Assembly (NCBI GenBank): GCA_910587465.1
Contig: CAJUMS010000007.1
Location: forward strand, 1 to 64,000
Direction of reading: 5' to 3'
Length of the DNA stretch: 64,000 nt
DNA from: an uncultured Oscillospiraceae bacterium
GTDB lineage: Bacteria > Bacillota > Clostridia > Oscillospirales > Ruminococcaceae
Made by a program: the position numbers and the translations under genes. Shown here piece after piece: positions 39,890 to 47,596 of the stretch (positions are counted from its first letter, which is position 1; each line of letters starts with the position of its first letter). The notes below the pieces were generated by a model. That model was not told the origin of the DNA. It made no database searches and was given only the letters and a program-made list of their open reading frames with translations.

Positions 39890-39942
39890 AGTACTTGACA
39901 AAGCTACGGTAATATGTGGCAAATAAATTGGAGGTTTTTAGC

Positions 39943-40176
39943 ATGGATATTTTGGAAAAGGTTAAGGACTTGATCGCAGATCAGCTCGACGTTGCGGATA
40001 AGGACAGCATTACAGAAGGTTCTTCTATTACGGACGATCTCGGCGCGGACAGCCTGGACGTTGTCGATCTGGTAATGGCTCTTGAGGACGAGTTCGGTAT
40101 TGAGATCCCCGAGGACGAGGTAGAGAATATCAAGACCGTTGGTGATATAATCAAGTATATTGAGGATAAGCAGTAA
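39943..40176 (+). CDS. acpP: Acyl carrier protein
   Basis: A 77-residue acidic four-helix carrier of growing acyl chains. The phosphopantetheine attachment motif [25 protein letters not shown] is complete (serine about residue 38). ATG 39943 is preceded by GGAGG at 39930-39934; upstream in-frame codons are not supported by a ribosome site. It has its own promoter and terminator, in keeping with the need for abundant ACP. Confidence 0.97.
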   Translation: MDILEKVKDLIADQLDVADKDSITEGSSITDDLGADSLDVVDLVMALEDEFGIEIPEDEVENIKTVGDIIKYIEDKQ

Positions 40177-40182
40177 TGCTGC

Positions 40183-40212
40183 ATTCCGCCGTTTTCCACG
40201 GCGGAATTTTTT
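40183..40212 (+). terminator. Terminator after acpP
   Basis: Perfect ten-pair stem ATTCCGCCGT (40183-40192) / ACGGCGGAAT (40198-40207) followed by six T. Confidence 0.93.
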
Positions 40213-40367
40213 ATCGGAGTTTGTTGTTTGTTTTTTGGTGATTTTCCCGAAATACTAATCCTGCCTTATAACTTATATTAAAGTAACAATATGTGGTGTT
40301 TTTTAGTCAATGTTGAAAACTATTGTGCCATTTCAATAAAAATATTTAAAATTTTTTTGAAAAACTA

Positions 40368-40396
40368 TTGAAATTTGGAAAATATTGTGATATAAT
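40368..40396 (+). promoter_or_regulatory. Promoter of the GGDEF/EAL gene
   Basis: TTGAAA (40368-40373), 17 bases, TATAAT (40391-40396). The preceding stretch 40213-40367 is AT-rich and shows no gene. Confidence 0.75.
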
Positions 40397-40402
40397 ATTA
40401 AC

Positions 40403-40560
40403 AGATCAGAGAATAGGTAGCGGCGCATTTTCAAGTTAACGTGTACAGTGAGCGCGAAACGTTGTCTTTCAGACGTTTCTGCAACTGAAATTGGTTCGCT
40501 GAAATTGCGTAGCTTTTTAAATTAATTGTGACGGGAAAAGCATGAAGGGAGTGCCGTTTT
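40403..40560 (+). promoter_or_regulatory. Long structured leader of the GGDEF/EAL gene
   Basis: About 158 bases of 5' leader. GAAACGT / ACGTTTC (around 40456-40479) forms a seven-pair hairpin, AGCG / CGCT arms lie around it, and GTTG / CAAC plus TTTCAG / CTGAAA can form an alternative pairing. The two folds are mutually exclusive, as in a switch. The sequence does not match the c-di-GMP-I or -II riboswitch cores that I know. Confidence 0.4.
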
Positions 40561-41931
40561 ATGGAGACTGCCATAATTTTATTTGGTGCGCTGTCTGTCG
40601 CATTGCTGGGCGCATTGGCTTTTGCCGTTTACACTATCCGAAAGCTCAAGGAAGCCGAAAAGCGGAGCGTTGAGACCGATGAGATGAGCGGTCTGCTCAA
40701 TCGCGACGGATTTATGCATGCGGGCAGGTTGGCGCTTGAGCGCGGTGGGGATATGTCGCTGGTGATCTTTGACGTTGATAAGCTCGGGCTTATCAACACG
40801 CTGTTCGGTACCGACCGCGGTGACGATGTAATCGGTGCGTTTGCGGTTGCTATCAATGAAATTAAGTGCGCGGGAGACATTGTCGGCCGTGTGAATACCG
40901 ATGATTTCGCATTGCTTACCGGTATGGAACCGCATATTGCGGCGGAGTGTTTTGAGAGAAAGCTCCGCGAGATCATTACCGATAAGGATATGTCGGAACA
41001 AGTGAATTACTTTGCGGGTATTAGCCGTTACGATGGTCACGATGATATCTACACATTGTACAACAAGGCAAATCTTTGTTTGCTTATGCACCCCGACGGC
41101 TCGCGTGTTTCGGAGTTTACTCCCGATATGGAGAGCCGTATGGTGGAGAACGAGCTGTTGCGTTCGGAAATGTTGGACGCACTTAAACTGGGGCAGTTCG
41201 AGCTGTATTATCAGCCCAAGGTCTCGTTCAAGACGGGCGATATTCTGGGCGTGGAGGCGCTTATCCGCTGGCATCACCCCGTTAAGGGATTTATTCCGCC
41301 GTGCGATTTTATTCCGTTGGCGGAGCAGTTCGCGATCATTACAAAGATCGACGAGTGGGGATTGATTACCGCTTGCAGACAGTGTAAGCAGTGGCAGGAT
41401 ATGGGATTGCCGCCCGTTAAGGTTTCGGTAAATATGTCGCAGGCGCAGTTCGCGAGGACGGATGTGTACGCGTCGGTCACAAAGGCGCTTGAGGTGACCG
41501 GTCTTGAACCTAAGTACCTCGAGATCGAGGTCACGGAGACAATGGCTATGACGGACGTTGACCGTACTGTTGATGTTCTCGGACGAATTCACGAACTGGG
41601 AGTTTCCATTTCGATGGACGATTTCGGGACCGGCTATTCGTCGCTTGCGTCGCTCAAGACGATACCGTTCGACGTGCTCAAGATCGACCGCAGTCTGGTA
41701 TGCGACCTCAACGAAAACGATACCTCGCGCAGGATCACGGGAGCTATCGTCGCAATGGGCAAGGCATTGAGAATGGTCGTGCTCGCCGAGGGCGTGGAAA
41801 CAAACGAGCAGAGCAAGCTTCTTGGGGAGATCGGCTGCGATCTCGCGCAGGGCTACTATTTCAGCAAGCCGCTGCCCGCCTCGGAGATAGAGGCAATGCT
41901 GATATTACCGCTTAACTCGAAAATCGTATAA
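40561..41931 (+). CDS. c-di-GMP phosphodiesterase with degenerate GGDEF and intact EAL domain
   Basis: A 456-residue protein with one N-terminal membrane helix (about residues 3-26), a GGDEF domain (about 40-185) and an EAL domain (about 198-450). The GGDEF active loop reads NTDDF (residues 112-116), so cyclase activity is unlikely. The EAL domain keeps the catalytic motifs: EALIRWHHP (glutamate 232), VNMSQAQF, EVTETMAM, DDFGTGYSSL, KIDRSLV and EGVET. It should hydrolyse cyclic di-GMP, with the GGDEF part as a possible GTP sensor. A long structured leader precedes it. Confidence 0.92.
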   Translation: METAIILFGALSVALLGALAFAVYTIRKLKEAEKRSVETDEMSGLLNRDGFMHAGRLALERGGDMSLVIFDVDKLGLINTLFGTDRGDDVIGAFAVAINEIKCAGDIVGRVNTDDFALLTGMEPHIAAECFERKLREIITDKDMSEQVNYFAGISRYDGHDDIYTLYNKANLCLLMHPDGSRVSEFTPDMESRMVENELLRSEMLDALKLGQFELYYQPKVSFKTGDILGVEALIRWHHPVKGFIPPCDFIPLAEQFAIITKIDEWGLITACRQCKQWQDMGLPPVKVSVNMSQAQFARTDVYASVTKALEVTGLEPKYLEIEVTETMAMTDVDRTVDVLGRIHELGVSISMDDFGTGYSSLASLKTIPFDVLKIDRSLVCDLNENDTSRRITGAIVAMGKALRMVVLAEGVETNEQSKLLGEIGCDLAQGYYFSKPLPASEIEAMLILPLNSKIV

Positions 41932-41936
41932 TAATG

Positions 41937-41962
41937 GGGACGGTGAAATGCCGTCCCTTTTT
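41937..41962 (+). terminator. Terminator after the phosphodiesterase gene
   Basis: Stem GGGACGG (41937-41943) / CCGTCCC (41951-41957) followed by five T. Confidence 0.9.
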
Positions 41963-42116
41963 GTGTTTTTATGAAATGAAAAAAACTCCCTTATATATAA
42001 TCGCTTTTGCGGGCATATTGTGAACATGATTTTTAATTTTTTTCGTTTATCCCGAATTATTGTGTACATAGCCAAAAAATATATTTTAAGCTTGTTGAAG
42101 ATGATAAACTTTTTTA

Positions 42117-42145
42117 TTGACATAGGGCGTGCAAAGTGGTACAAT
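42117..42145 (+). promoter_or_regulatory. Promoter at the head of the accessory array
   Basis: TTGACA (42117-42122), 17 bases, TACAAT (42140-42145). It overlaps the first codons of the open frame that follows, which leaves the translation start of that gene unclear. Confidence 0.7.
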
Positions 42146-42597
42146 ATAAGTGTAAAGAAAGTTTTGCCAATGGCAATTTAATTGTTGACAGGACATATGA
42201 ATTACCTGTTTTATCACCTAAGGCGGGGAACAAAGGAAGCAAATCGGTTAAAAAATCAAGATCAATATATGAAAATGAGAATACATTTGGAAATTTATAT
42301 GCCATAATGTGGATAAGTGGTGATTTTAAATGGGATGAGGAAATGGATCAAGCTAAAGTAAGCAATGTTAAAGCGTGGATAGAGCATTATTCACATGATG
42401 GAGTAGAAATATACGCTAAAGCTGGATATCCTAAATACGACAGCAATCAAGGTGCTACTGTGCTGGATGGATTGTTTGGAAGTAAATATGCGTATATAGA
42501 GTATATTGTTGTTGTTGAGAACTGGGCACATTTTAAAAAAGAATTTAGGTTGTGGTTTGATATAAATGTTAGAGGTAAGGAAAAAATAAAGATATAA
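42136..42597 (+). CDS. Unknown protein X, full copy of the repeated C-terminal module
   Basis: A 153-residue open frame, AT-rich compared with its surroundings. I do not recognise a family. The C-terminal 45 residues (GSKYAYIEYIVVVENWAHF, then a LWFDINV strand) recur in two truncated remnants downstream (43092-43278 and 44320-44535), aligning on YAY(I/V)E and the final D(I/V)(N/D)V pattern. The only candidate starts before residue 57 are GTG 42136, which lies inside the promoter, or a non-standard codon, so this copy may itself be 5'-truncated. It is followed 20 bases later by a four-helix membrane protein gene. An accessory effector-like role is speculation. Confidence 0.55.
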   Translation: MVQYKCKESFANGNLIVDRTYELPVLSPKAGNKGSKSVKKSRSIYENENTFGNLYAIMWISGDFKWDEEMDQAKVSNVKAWIEHYSHDGVEIYAKAGYPKYDSNQGATVLDGLFGSKYAYIEYIVVVENWAHFKKEFRLWFDINVRGKEKIKI

Positions 42598-42617
42598 TTT
42601 TTAGGAGGTGCTTTATT

Positions 42618-43091
42618 ATGATCAAGGAATACAAAGAGCGCAGCGAATCGGAGTTGATTACAGTTTTGCTGAACAGGGTATTCCAAAAGAAGAGGACGAG
42701 AGTAATGACAGCTTTGATAGCGTTATTTTCCTCGGTTTTCTGCATAAGAGAACTGCACTCAGGTTGGTACGTTATGGAGAATACCGTTTTCTCGTATGTG
42801 TTGAGCGTAGTGCTGTATGCAGTTGCTGTCATAAGCGGCGCGGTGCTTTTATCGAGCATTGGCTGCTTTAAGAAATGGAAATATAACACGGGCGCAGTTG
42901 TGTCGACAGCTGCGCTGTGGGGGGCTACGGCGTTCTTGGGAGTGTTTACAACGTTGTATGCCGGCTCAGTCGCCGAGGCTTGGATCGTCGTTGAAAAATT
43001 GCTTTGGTATACGGCACCGATGCTCTCCATATCATTGGGGATCGCTATATTGACAGGAGCGCTCTTTTTGCGTGGAAAAAGGAACGCGTAA
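42618..43091 (+). CDS. Four-helix membrane protein, array member 1
   Basis: A 157-residue protein with a charged N-terminus (MIKEYKERSESELITVLLNRVFQKKRTR) and four hydrophobic segments (about residues 30-46, 56-80, 91-112 and 130-150). AGGAGG lies before the ATG. I recognise no family. It shares its plan with the proteins at 43284 and 43808: cytoplasmic amphipathic N-terminus ending in F(Q/E)KK, then four helices, similar length, but little sequence identity. It sits just after protein X, and its 3' end runs straight into a remnant of X. Confidence 0.72.
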   Translation: MIKEYKERSESELITVLLNRVFQKKRTRVMTALIALFSSVFCIRELHSGWYVMENTVFSYVLSVVLYAVAVISGAVLLSSIGCFKKWKYNTGAVVSTAALWGATAFLGVFTTLYAGSVAEAWIVVEKLLWYTAPMLSISLGIAILTGALFLRGKRNA

Positions 43092-43278
43092 GACCGTTTG
43101 TCGTAAGGTGTCGGAGCTTTTAGACAATCGTTATGCTTACGTAGAACATAAGACTGTTGTGAAGAATAATGCTGGTAACAACATAACCTATAAGTTAACC
43201 TTTGACGTTGATGTAAACGGCGATTATCATACCAATACTCATTTCAAGAATGCTAACATAGATGTGACGAAAGGATGA
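43092..43278 (+). pseudogene. Truncated remnant of protein X (C-terminal module only)
   Basis: The frame reads VSELLDNRYAYVEHKTVVKN then a KLTFDVDV strand, aligning with the C-terminus of the protein at 42136 (VLDGLFGSKYAYIEY...LWFDINV). It is open from within the preceding gene to a TGA at 43276-43278 but has no credible start or ribosome site of its own, and the N-terminal two thirds are absent. Confidence 0.65.
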
Positions 43279-43283
43279 TTGAT

Positions 43284-43769
43284 ATGACAAATAATTATGA
43301 AGAGCTTAGGGAATACACGGCGAGAGGGCTTTTCAAAGCCGCCGTAAGAAAGATATTTGAAAAAAAGGCGGTATGCCTGACGGTGAGCGTCGTTGCGGTG
43401 ATTGCTTCGCTTATATGCATGGATTTGGTGCGTCAATATTATCAAAGTGCGGTGTGGTGGATATACGGGCTGTTTACACTGCCGTTTTTCACTATGTTTA
43501 CGGCGGGCGTTTCGGGCTTAATATCAAGTGTCGGCAGGTTCGGCAAGCGCAGGTTTGTTTTGACCGTGATCGTAATCGGAGTGCTAATGTGGGCATTCAA
43601 GACAATCTTCGAGTTATTGAGCGTGATCTATCCCGATACCGCTTTGGGCGAGATTATGAAAGGTATAGGTATGAGGCTTTTGCAAAATGCTCCTATGCTG
43701 ATTGTCTCGTTGGCAGTCATACTTCTGCCTGTAATAATATCAACGCGCAGCAGCAAGAGTGCGCAATAA
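43284..43769 (+). CDS. Four-helix membrane protein, array member 2
   Basis: A 161-residue protein with a charged amphipathic N-terminus (REYTARGLFKAAVRKIFEKKAV) and four hydrophobic segments (about residues 31-46, 57-82, 92-112 and 137-153). ATG 43284 is favoured by AAAGGA nine bases upstream; an ATG at 43275 lies on the ribosome site itself. The leader words GAAAGGATGAT recur before array member 3, a sign of tandem duplication. No family recognised. Confidence 0.72.
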   Translation: MTNNYEELREYTARGLFKAAVRKIFEKKAVCLTVSVVAVIASLICMDLVRQYYQSAVWWIYGLFTLPFFTMFTAGVSGLISSVGRFGKRRFVLTVIVIGVLMWAFKTIFELLSVIYPDTALGEIMKGIGMRLLQNAPMLIVSLAVILLPVIISTRSSKSAQ

Positions 43770-43807
43770 ATTTCCAAGAGCAGTTTATGTGAAAGGATGA
43801 TGAACTT

Positions 43808-44278
43808 ATGATATCCGAAAAGGTTAAAAACGCGGCGGCAAAGGCTGTGCCCAAGGAGAATAGGTTCGTTGACGGAATACGGAGCTTTTTTGAGAAGAAG
43901 TCGCACAGACTTATTTTCAGCGGAGTTTCCGCGACGCTTCTCTTATTGCTGCTGTTTATAATGGCAAGAACGGCGAACTTCTTCAGTCTTCCTAACGTGG
44001 CTCTGGGCTTTGCGGAGCTTATAGCGGTGGGAACGTTCTTTTCGAATATAAACGAGTTTTCGCTGAAGAAATTTGCCGCTGCGGTCTCCGTTTCGGCGGC
44101 GGTGCTGTATTTGGCGCTGCTGACATACGGCATGATCATATGGATGGATCTGAGCAGGCTTGATCTTATGATCGCAAGCTGGTTGGGAAACGCTATTCTG
44201 GGAATACCCGTTTGCACGACCATGATCGCCTTGACTGTGCTGTTGGCATACTTCACTGTGTGCAGGAAAACCAAGTAG
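43808..44278 (+). CDS. Four-helix membrane protein, array member 3
   Basis: A 156-residue protein: charged N-terminus (MISEKVKNAAAKAVPKENRF, ending RSFFEKKSHRL) and four hydrophobic segments (about residues 35-53, 64-78, 89-113 and 123-150). The motif FFEKK before the first helix matches array member 2 (IFEKKA). GAAAGGATGATGA precedes the ATG. No family recognised; function unknown. It is followed by a terminator-like hairpin and another remnant of X. Confidence 0.72.
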   Translation: MISEKVKNAAAKAVPKENRFVDGIRSFFEKKSHRLIFSGVSATLLLLLLFIMARTANFFSLPNVALGFAELIAVGTFFSNINEFSLKKFAAAVSVSAAVLYLALLTYGMIIWMDLSRLDLMIASWLGNAILGIPVCTTMIALTVLLAYFTVCRKTK

Positions 44279-44286
44279 AAAACGAA

Positions 44287-44310
44287 GCGCCAGGTTGAAA
44301 AGCCCGGCGT
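44287..44310 (+). repeat. Terminator-like hairpin, first copy
   Basis: GCGCCAGG / CCCGGCGT with TTGAAAAG in the loop. It is nearly the same as the hairpin at 44561-44584 (shared core GCGCC-GG-TGAAAAGCCCGGCG), which shows that the block from here to 44594 arose by duplication. It has no T-run. Confidence 0.6.
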
Positions 44311-44319
44311 CGAACGGCA

Positions 44320-44535
44320 AAATACTGGTTCGAAGAGCAAATTACCACCGGAACTTACCCAATTATAACAGAGAAAAGCGTTGAGTTTAAGAATGATCAG
44401 GGCGGCTTCATCGGGAAAAAGTATGCTTCTTTTAGGTACGTACTTGATGTTGAAAAGGCAAATGGGGTGCATGACGAATGGGCGTTGGAGCTTGACGTTA
44501 ATGTAGAAGGCGTGCCGACAAGGAAATATAAATAA
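44320..44535 (+). pseudogene. Second truncated remnant of protein X
   Basis: An uninterrupted frame reading KYWFEEQITTGTYPIITEK, then FIGKKYASFRYVLDVEK and a final LELDVNVEG, ending in TAA 44533-44535. It lines up with the C-terminus of the protein at 42136 and with the remnant at 43092. No ATG, GTG or ribosome site is placed to start it, so it is probably a fragment rather than a gene. Confidence 0.6.
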
Positions 44536-44560
44536 CAGTTTTTTAGCGAATATTTCTGCG

Positions 44561-44594
44561 GCGCCGGACTGAAAAGCCCGGCGCTATGCTTTTT
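44561..44594 (+). terminator. Terminator of the accessory array (second hairpin copy)
   Basis: Stem GCGCCGG (44561-44567) / CCGGCGC (44578-44584), loop with TGAAAAG, five T at 44590-44594. Confidence 0.65.
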
Positions 44595-44626
44595 GAAAAT
44601 ATTTCTATATATTTGCTAAAAAATAC

Positions 44627-44655
44627 TTGAAAAATTTCCCCAAATATTGTACAAT
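44627..44655 (+). promoter_or_regulatory. Promoter of pgk
   Basis: TTGAAA (44627-44632), 17 bases, TACAAT (44650-44655). Confidence 0.75.
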
Positions 44656-44728
44656 ATATAGTAGATAGTCAAAGTTTTGTCATTTGACGGATTTTGACAA
44701 ATTTCACTTATGAAAGGAAATAATTATT

Positions 44729-45949
44729 ATGGCTAAGCTCAACAAGAAGAATGTGGAAGATTTGAATGTCAAGGGAAAGCTCGTGCTGGTGCGCGTTGAC
44801 TTCAATGTTCCGCTTAAGGACGGCAAGATCACCAACGACAACAGAATTACCGCGGCTCTGCCCACTATCAACAAGCTGACGGAGAACGGTGCGAAAGTTG
44901 TTCTGTGCTCGCACCTTGGCAAGCCGAAGAACGGTCCCGAGGCTAAGTTCTCGCTCAAGCCCGCTGCCGACAGACTGGCGGAGCTGGTTAAGGCTAAGGT
45001 TACCTTCGCTCCCGATGACAACGTTGTAGGCGAAAACGCAAAGAATGCTGTCGCTGCTATGAACGAGGGCGATATCGTAGTTCTCGAGAACACTCGTTTC
45101 CGCGGTGCTGACGAGACCAAGAACGGCGAGGGCTTCTCCAAGGAGCTTGCCGATCTCGTAAACGGTGAGATATTCGTTATGGACGCTTTCGGTTCTTCCC
45201 ACAGAGCGCATGCCTCCACGGTTGGCGTTACCAAGTTTGTCAAGGAGACCGCTGTCGGTTACCTGATGAACAAGGAGATCGAGTTCCTCGGCAATGCCGT
45301 TGAGAGCCCCGAGCGCCCGTTCGTTGCGGTACTCGGAGGCGCTAAGGTCGCAGACAAGCTGAACGTTATTTCCAATCTGCTCGAGAAGTGTGATACGCTT
45401 ATCATCGGCGGCGGTATGGCTTATACGTTCCTCAAGGCTAAGGGTCTCGAAGTAGGTACTTCGCTCGTTGACAATGAGAAGCTCGACTACTGCAAGGATA
45501 TGATCGCAAAGGCGGAGAAGAACGGCAAGAAGCTGCTCCTGCCCGTTGATACCACCATCGCAAAGGCGTTCCCCGATCCTATTGACGCTGAAATCGAGGT
45601 TTCCGTTGTTGACTCCGACAAGATACCCGCTGACATGATGGGTCTTGATATCGGCACAAAGACCATGGAGCTGTTCGCGAACGAGGTCAAGTCCGCTAAG
45701 ACAGTTGTATGGAACGGTCCGATGGGCGTATTTGAGAACCCCGTGCTTGCAAAGGGTACTATCGCTGTTGCCAAAGGTATGGCGGAAGCTGACGCTACTA
45801 CGATCATAGGCGGCGGCGACTCGGCGGCGGCTGTCGTACAGCTTGGCTTCTCTGATAAGATGAGCCACATTTCGACAGGCGGCGGCGCTTCTCTGGAATA
45901 TCTCGAGGGCAAGGGTCTGCCCGGTATCGACGCTATTCAGGACAAGTAA
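44729..45949 (+). CDS. pgk: Phosphoglycerate kinase
   Basis: Glycolytic enzyme of 406 residues that makes ATP from 1,3-bisphosphoglycerate. The start [19 protein letters not shown], the SHLGKPK loop, the [11 protein letters not shown] segment, [10 protein letters not shown] and the C-terminal nucleotide site GGGDSAAAV with the [11 protein letters not shown] loop are all present. GAAAGGA precedes the ATG. The usual partner gapA is not adjacent. A very strong terminator follows. Confidence 0.97.
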   Translation: MAKLNKKNVEDLNVKGKLVLVRVDFNVPLKDGKITNDNRITAALPTINKLTENGAKVVLCSHLGKPKNGPEAKFSLKPAADRLAELVKAKVTFAPDDNVVGENAKNAVAAMNEGDIVVLENTRFRGADETKNGEGFSKELADLVNGEIFVMDAFGSSHRAHASTVGVTKFVKETAVGYLMNKEIEFLGNAVESPERPFVAVLGGAKVADKLNVISNLLEKCDTLIIGGGMAYTFLKAKGLEVGTSLVDNEKLDYCKDMIAKAEKNGKKLLLPVDTTIAKAFPDPIDAEIEVSVVDSDKIPADMMGLDIGTKTMELFANEVKSAKTVVWNGPMGVFENPVLAKGTIAVAKGMAEADATTIIGGGDSAAAVVQLGFSDKMSHISTGGGASLEYLEGKGLPGIDAIQDK

Positions 45950-45964
45950 CCGAACTATACTGCG

Positions 45965-46016
45965 CAAAACTCTGTGACAGTTTTGGTATGCCGCCGCACC
46001 GCGGCGGCATACTTTT
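45965..46016 (+). terminator. Tandem hairpins and terminator after pgk
   Basis: CAAAACT / AGTTTTG (45965-45985) is directly followed by the perfect twelve-pair stem GTATGCCGCCGC (45986-45997) / GCGGCGGCATAC (46001-46012) and four T. Confidence 0.92.
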
Positions 46017-46022
46017 GTTAAA

Positions 46023-47123
46023 ATGGAGGCTCAGTTGACCGAAAGAAAGTATTTTATTGACAATTTAAGAATTCTTTCAATTCTGATGCTGTTTCCGTTT
46101 CATGCATCAATGTGTTTTCTGTCGGGCGGCTATTACGGCTTTTACGTTTATGGAGGGGAGCTCCCCGCGCTTCGATATATCGATCTTGCGGTGTATCCGT
46201 GGTGGATGTCCTTGATGTTCGCGCTGGCGGGAGCGTCGGCGTTTTACGCGCTGAAAAAACGAACCGCTGCCGAATACGTCAAGGAGCGTGTTCTGAGATT
46301 GCTTGCTCCGTTTGTGTGCGGGTTGCTGCTTTGGATACCGATACAAAGCTTTATAGCGGATGTTTTTTACAACGGTTATCAAGGCGGTTTTTTAAGGCAT
46401 TATTTGGTTTTTTTCACCAAATGGACCGATCTTACGGGATATGACGGCGGATTTACGCCGGGACATTTATGGTTTATATTGTTCCTGTTTGTGTTTTCGC
46501 TGATGTTTCTGCCGTTAAACGCTTGGTACGCCAAACGAGATAAGAGACCCGAGTTGTCAAAGCTCCCCGTTGCGATGATGCTTATTGGCGGCTTTGTATT
46601 GTTAAGCGCGGGTGGACTTGTCGCAAACGTCGGCGGAAAAGGTGTTCTTGAATATGCGGTATGTTTTTTGTTGGGTTTCTTTTTGTTTACCGATGATAAT
46701 TTTATCGGAAAGCTGAGGCGTAATTGGATATTGCTCGGCGGCTTGTGGCTTGCGATGATGATCTTCCGCTGCGTTATGTGGAACGTCGGAGTAGAAAGCG
46801 AGGTCTTTTGGTATTTTGATTTCAGAGCCTTGGAGTGGACTGGCGTTCTGGGCGCGGCAGCGGTCGGAGCTAAGTTTCTGGACTTCAAAAACGGGTTTAC
46901 GGAATACTTTTCTCCGGCCTGTTTTCCGATCTATTGGCTTCATCAGACCGTGCTTGCGGCGGCTGCGTTTTTTATCGTAAAGATAGATTGCGCCGGATTT
47001 TTGCAATTTATTTTGATAACAACGGTCAGCTTTGCCGTCACTTTAGGGCTATATGAGGTCTGCAAAAGGGCGGCTCCGTTTCGGTTTATTACTGGAATAA
47101 AAAATCGGAAATGTCGGAGGTGA
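46023..47123 (+). CDS. Acyltransferase 3 family membrane protein
   Basis: An integral membrane O-acyltransferase-like protein with about ten helices, 366 residues from ATG 46023. It begins RKYFIDNLRILSILMLFPFHAS, where the arginine-containing helix and the histidine (about residue 28) are the conserved N-terminal motif of this family. GHLWFILFLFVFSL (about 147-160) is the second family segment. GGAGG at 46025-46029 would fit a TTG start at 46035 better than the ATG at 46023, so the first four residues are uncertain. It may modify a surface glycan. Inserted between pgk and tpiA. Confidence 0.88.
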   Translation: MEAQLTERKYFIDNLRILSILMLFPFHASMCFLSGGYYGFYVYGGELPALRYIDLAVYPWWMSLMFALAGASAFYALKKRTAAEYVKERVLRLLAPFVCGLLLWIPIQSFIADVFYNGYQGGFLRHYLVFFTKWTDLTGYDGGFTPGHLWFILFLFVFSLMFLPLNAWYAKRDKRPELSKLPVAMMLIGGFVLLSAGGLVANVGGKGVLEYAVCFLLGFFLFTDDNFIGKLRRNWILLGGLWLAMMIFRCVMWNVGVESEVFWYFDFRALEWTGVLGAAAVGAKFLDFKNGFTEYFSPACFPIYWLHQTVLAAAAFFIVKIDCAGFLQFILITTVSFAVTLGLYEVCKRAAPFRFITGIKNRKCRR

Positions 47124-47171
47124 TATCACCGTAGATTATTTGAAACATTTTTTATTTGAAAGGAAAAGCCA

Positions 47172-47576
47172 ATGACTTTAAATAACGAAAAAATAGAGCG
47201 TATGATCGGTTGTACCATACACGGTGAAGATTGCGCCGGCGGATGCGCGGAGATGAAAAGCTCCCGACTTTGCGCCGTCGTTACGGAATGCGACTTCAGC
47301 GGCACCGAATTTGAGCGCACGAACCTTTCGGGAAATCGTTTCGCAAGCTCCGATATGAGCGGCGATTACTTTGAAGAGGTCAACCTGTCGGGCGCGGCTT
47401 TCGAGCGTTCGAGCTTATGCGGCGCGGCGTTTGAGGACGTAAATCTGCGCGGCGCGGCTTTTGAGGGCTGCGATCTCTCGGGCGTTGAATTTACCGACTG
47501 CAAGCTGGACGGAATGACGGTCAACGGCTATGATATCTCGGAGCTTATCGGATTTTACAAAAACAATCATAAGTAA
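47172..47576 (+). CDS. Pentapeptide repeat protein
   Basis: A 134-residue protein built from about 13 pentapeptide units with the A(D/N)LxG pattern, here often F at the centre (CDFSG TEFER TNLSG NRFAS ... VNLSG AAFER), covering about residues 39-118. Such proteins fold as a right-handed four-sided beta helix and can mimic DNA. The N-terminal 30 residues contain four cysteines (IGCTIHGEDCAGGCAEMKSSRLC), an unusual feature. AAAGGAAAAG precedes the ATG. Its target is unknown; gyrase protection is only one possibility for the fold. Confidence 0.88.
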   Translation: MTLNNEKIERMIGCTIHGEDCAGGCAEMKSSRLCAVVTECDFSGTEFERTNLSGNRFASSDMSGDYFEEVNLSGAAFERSSLCGAAFEDVNLRGAAFEGCDLSGVEFTDCKLDGMTVNGYDISELIGFYKNNHK

Positions 47577-47596
47577 CTATAAGGAGAATGTGTGAT

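Noticed and set aside
40403..40560. c-di-GMP riboswitch upstream of the phosphodiesterase gene
   Set aside because: The conserved core of class I or II c-di-GMP riboswitches could not be found in the leader, so only an unclassified structured leader is reported.
44708..45967. A 419-codon open frame on the minus strand
   Set aside because: Antisense to pgk. It runs through the ribosome site and promoter-proximal region of pgk and has no family features.
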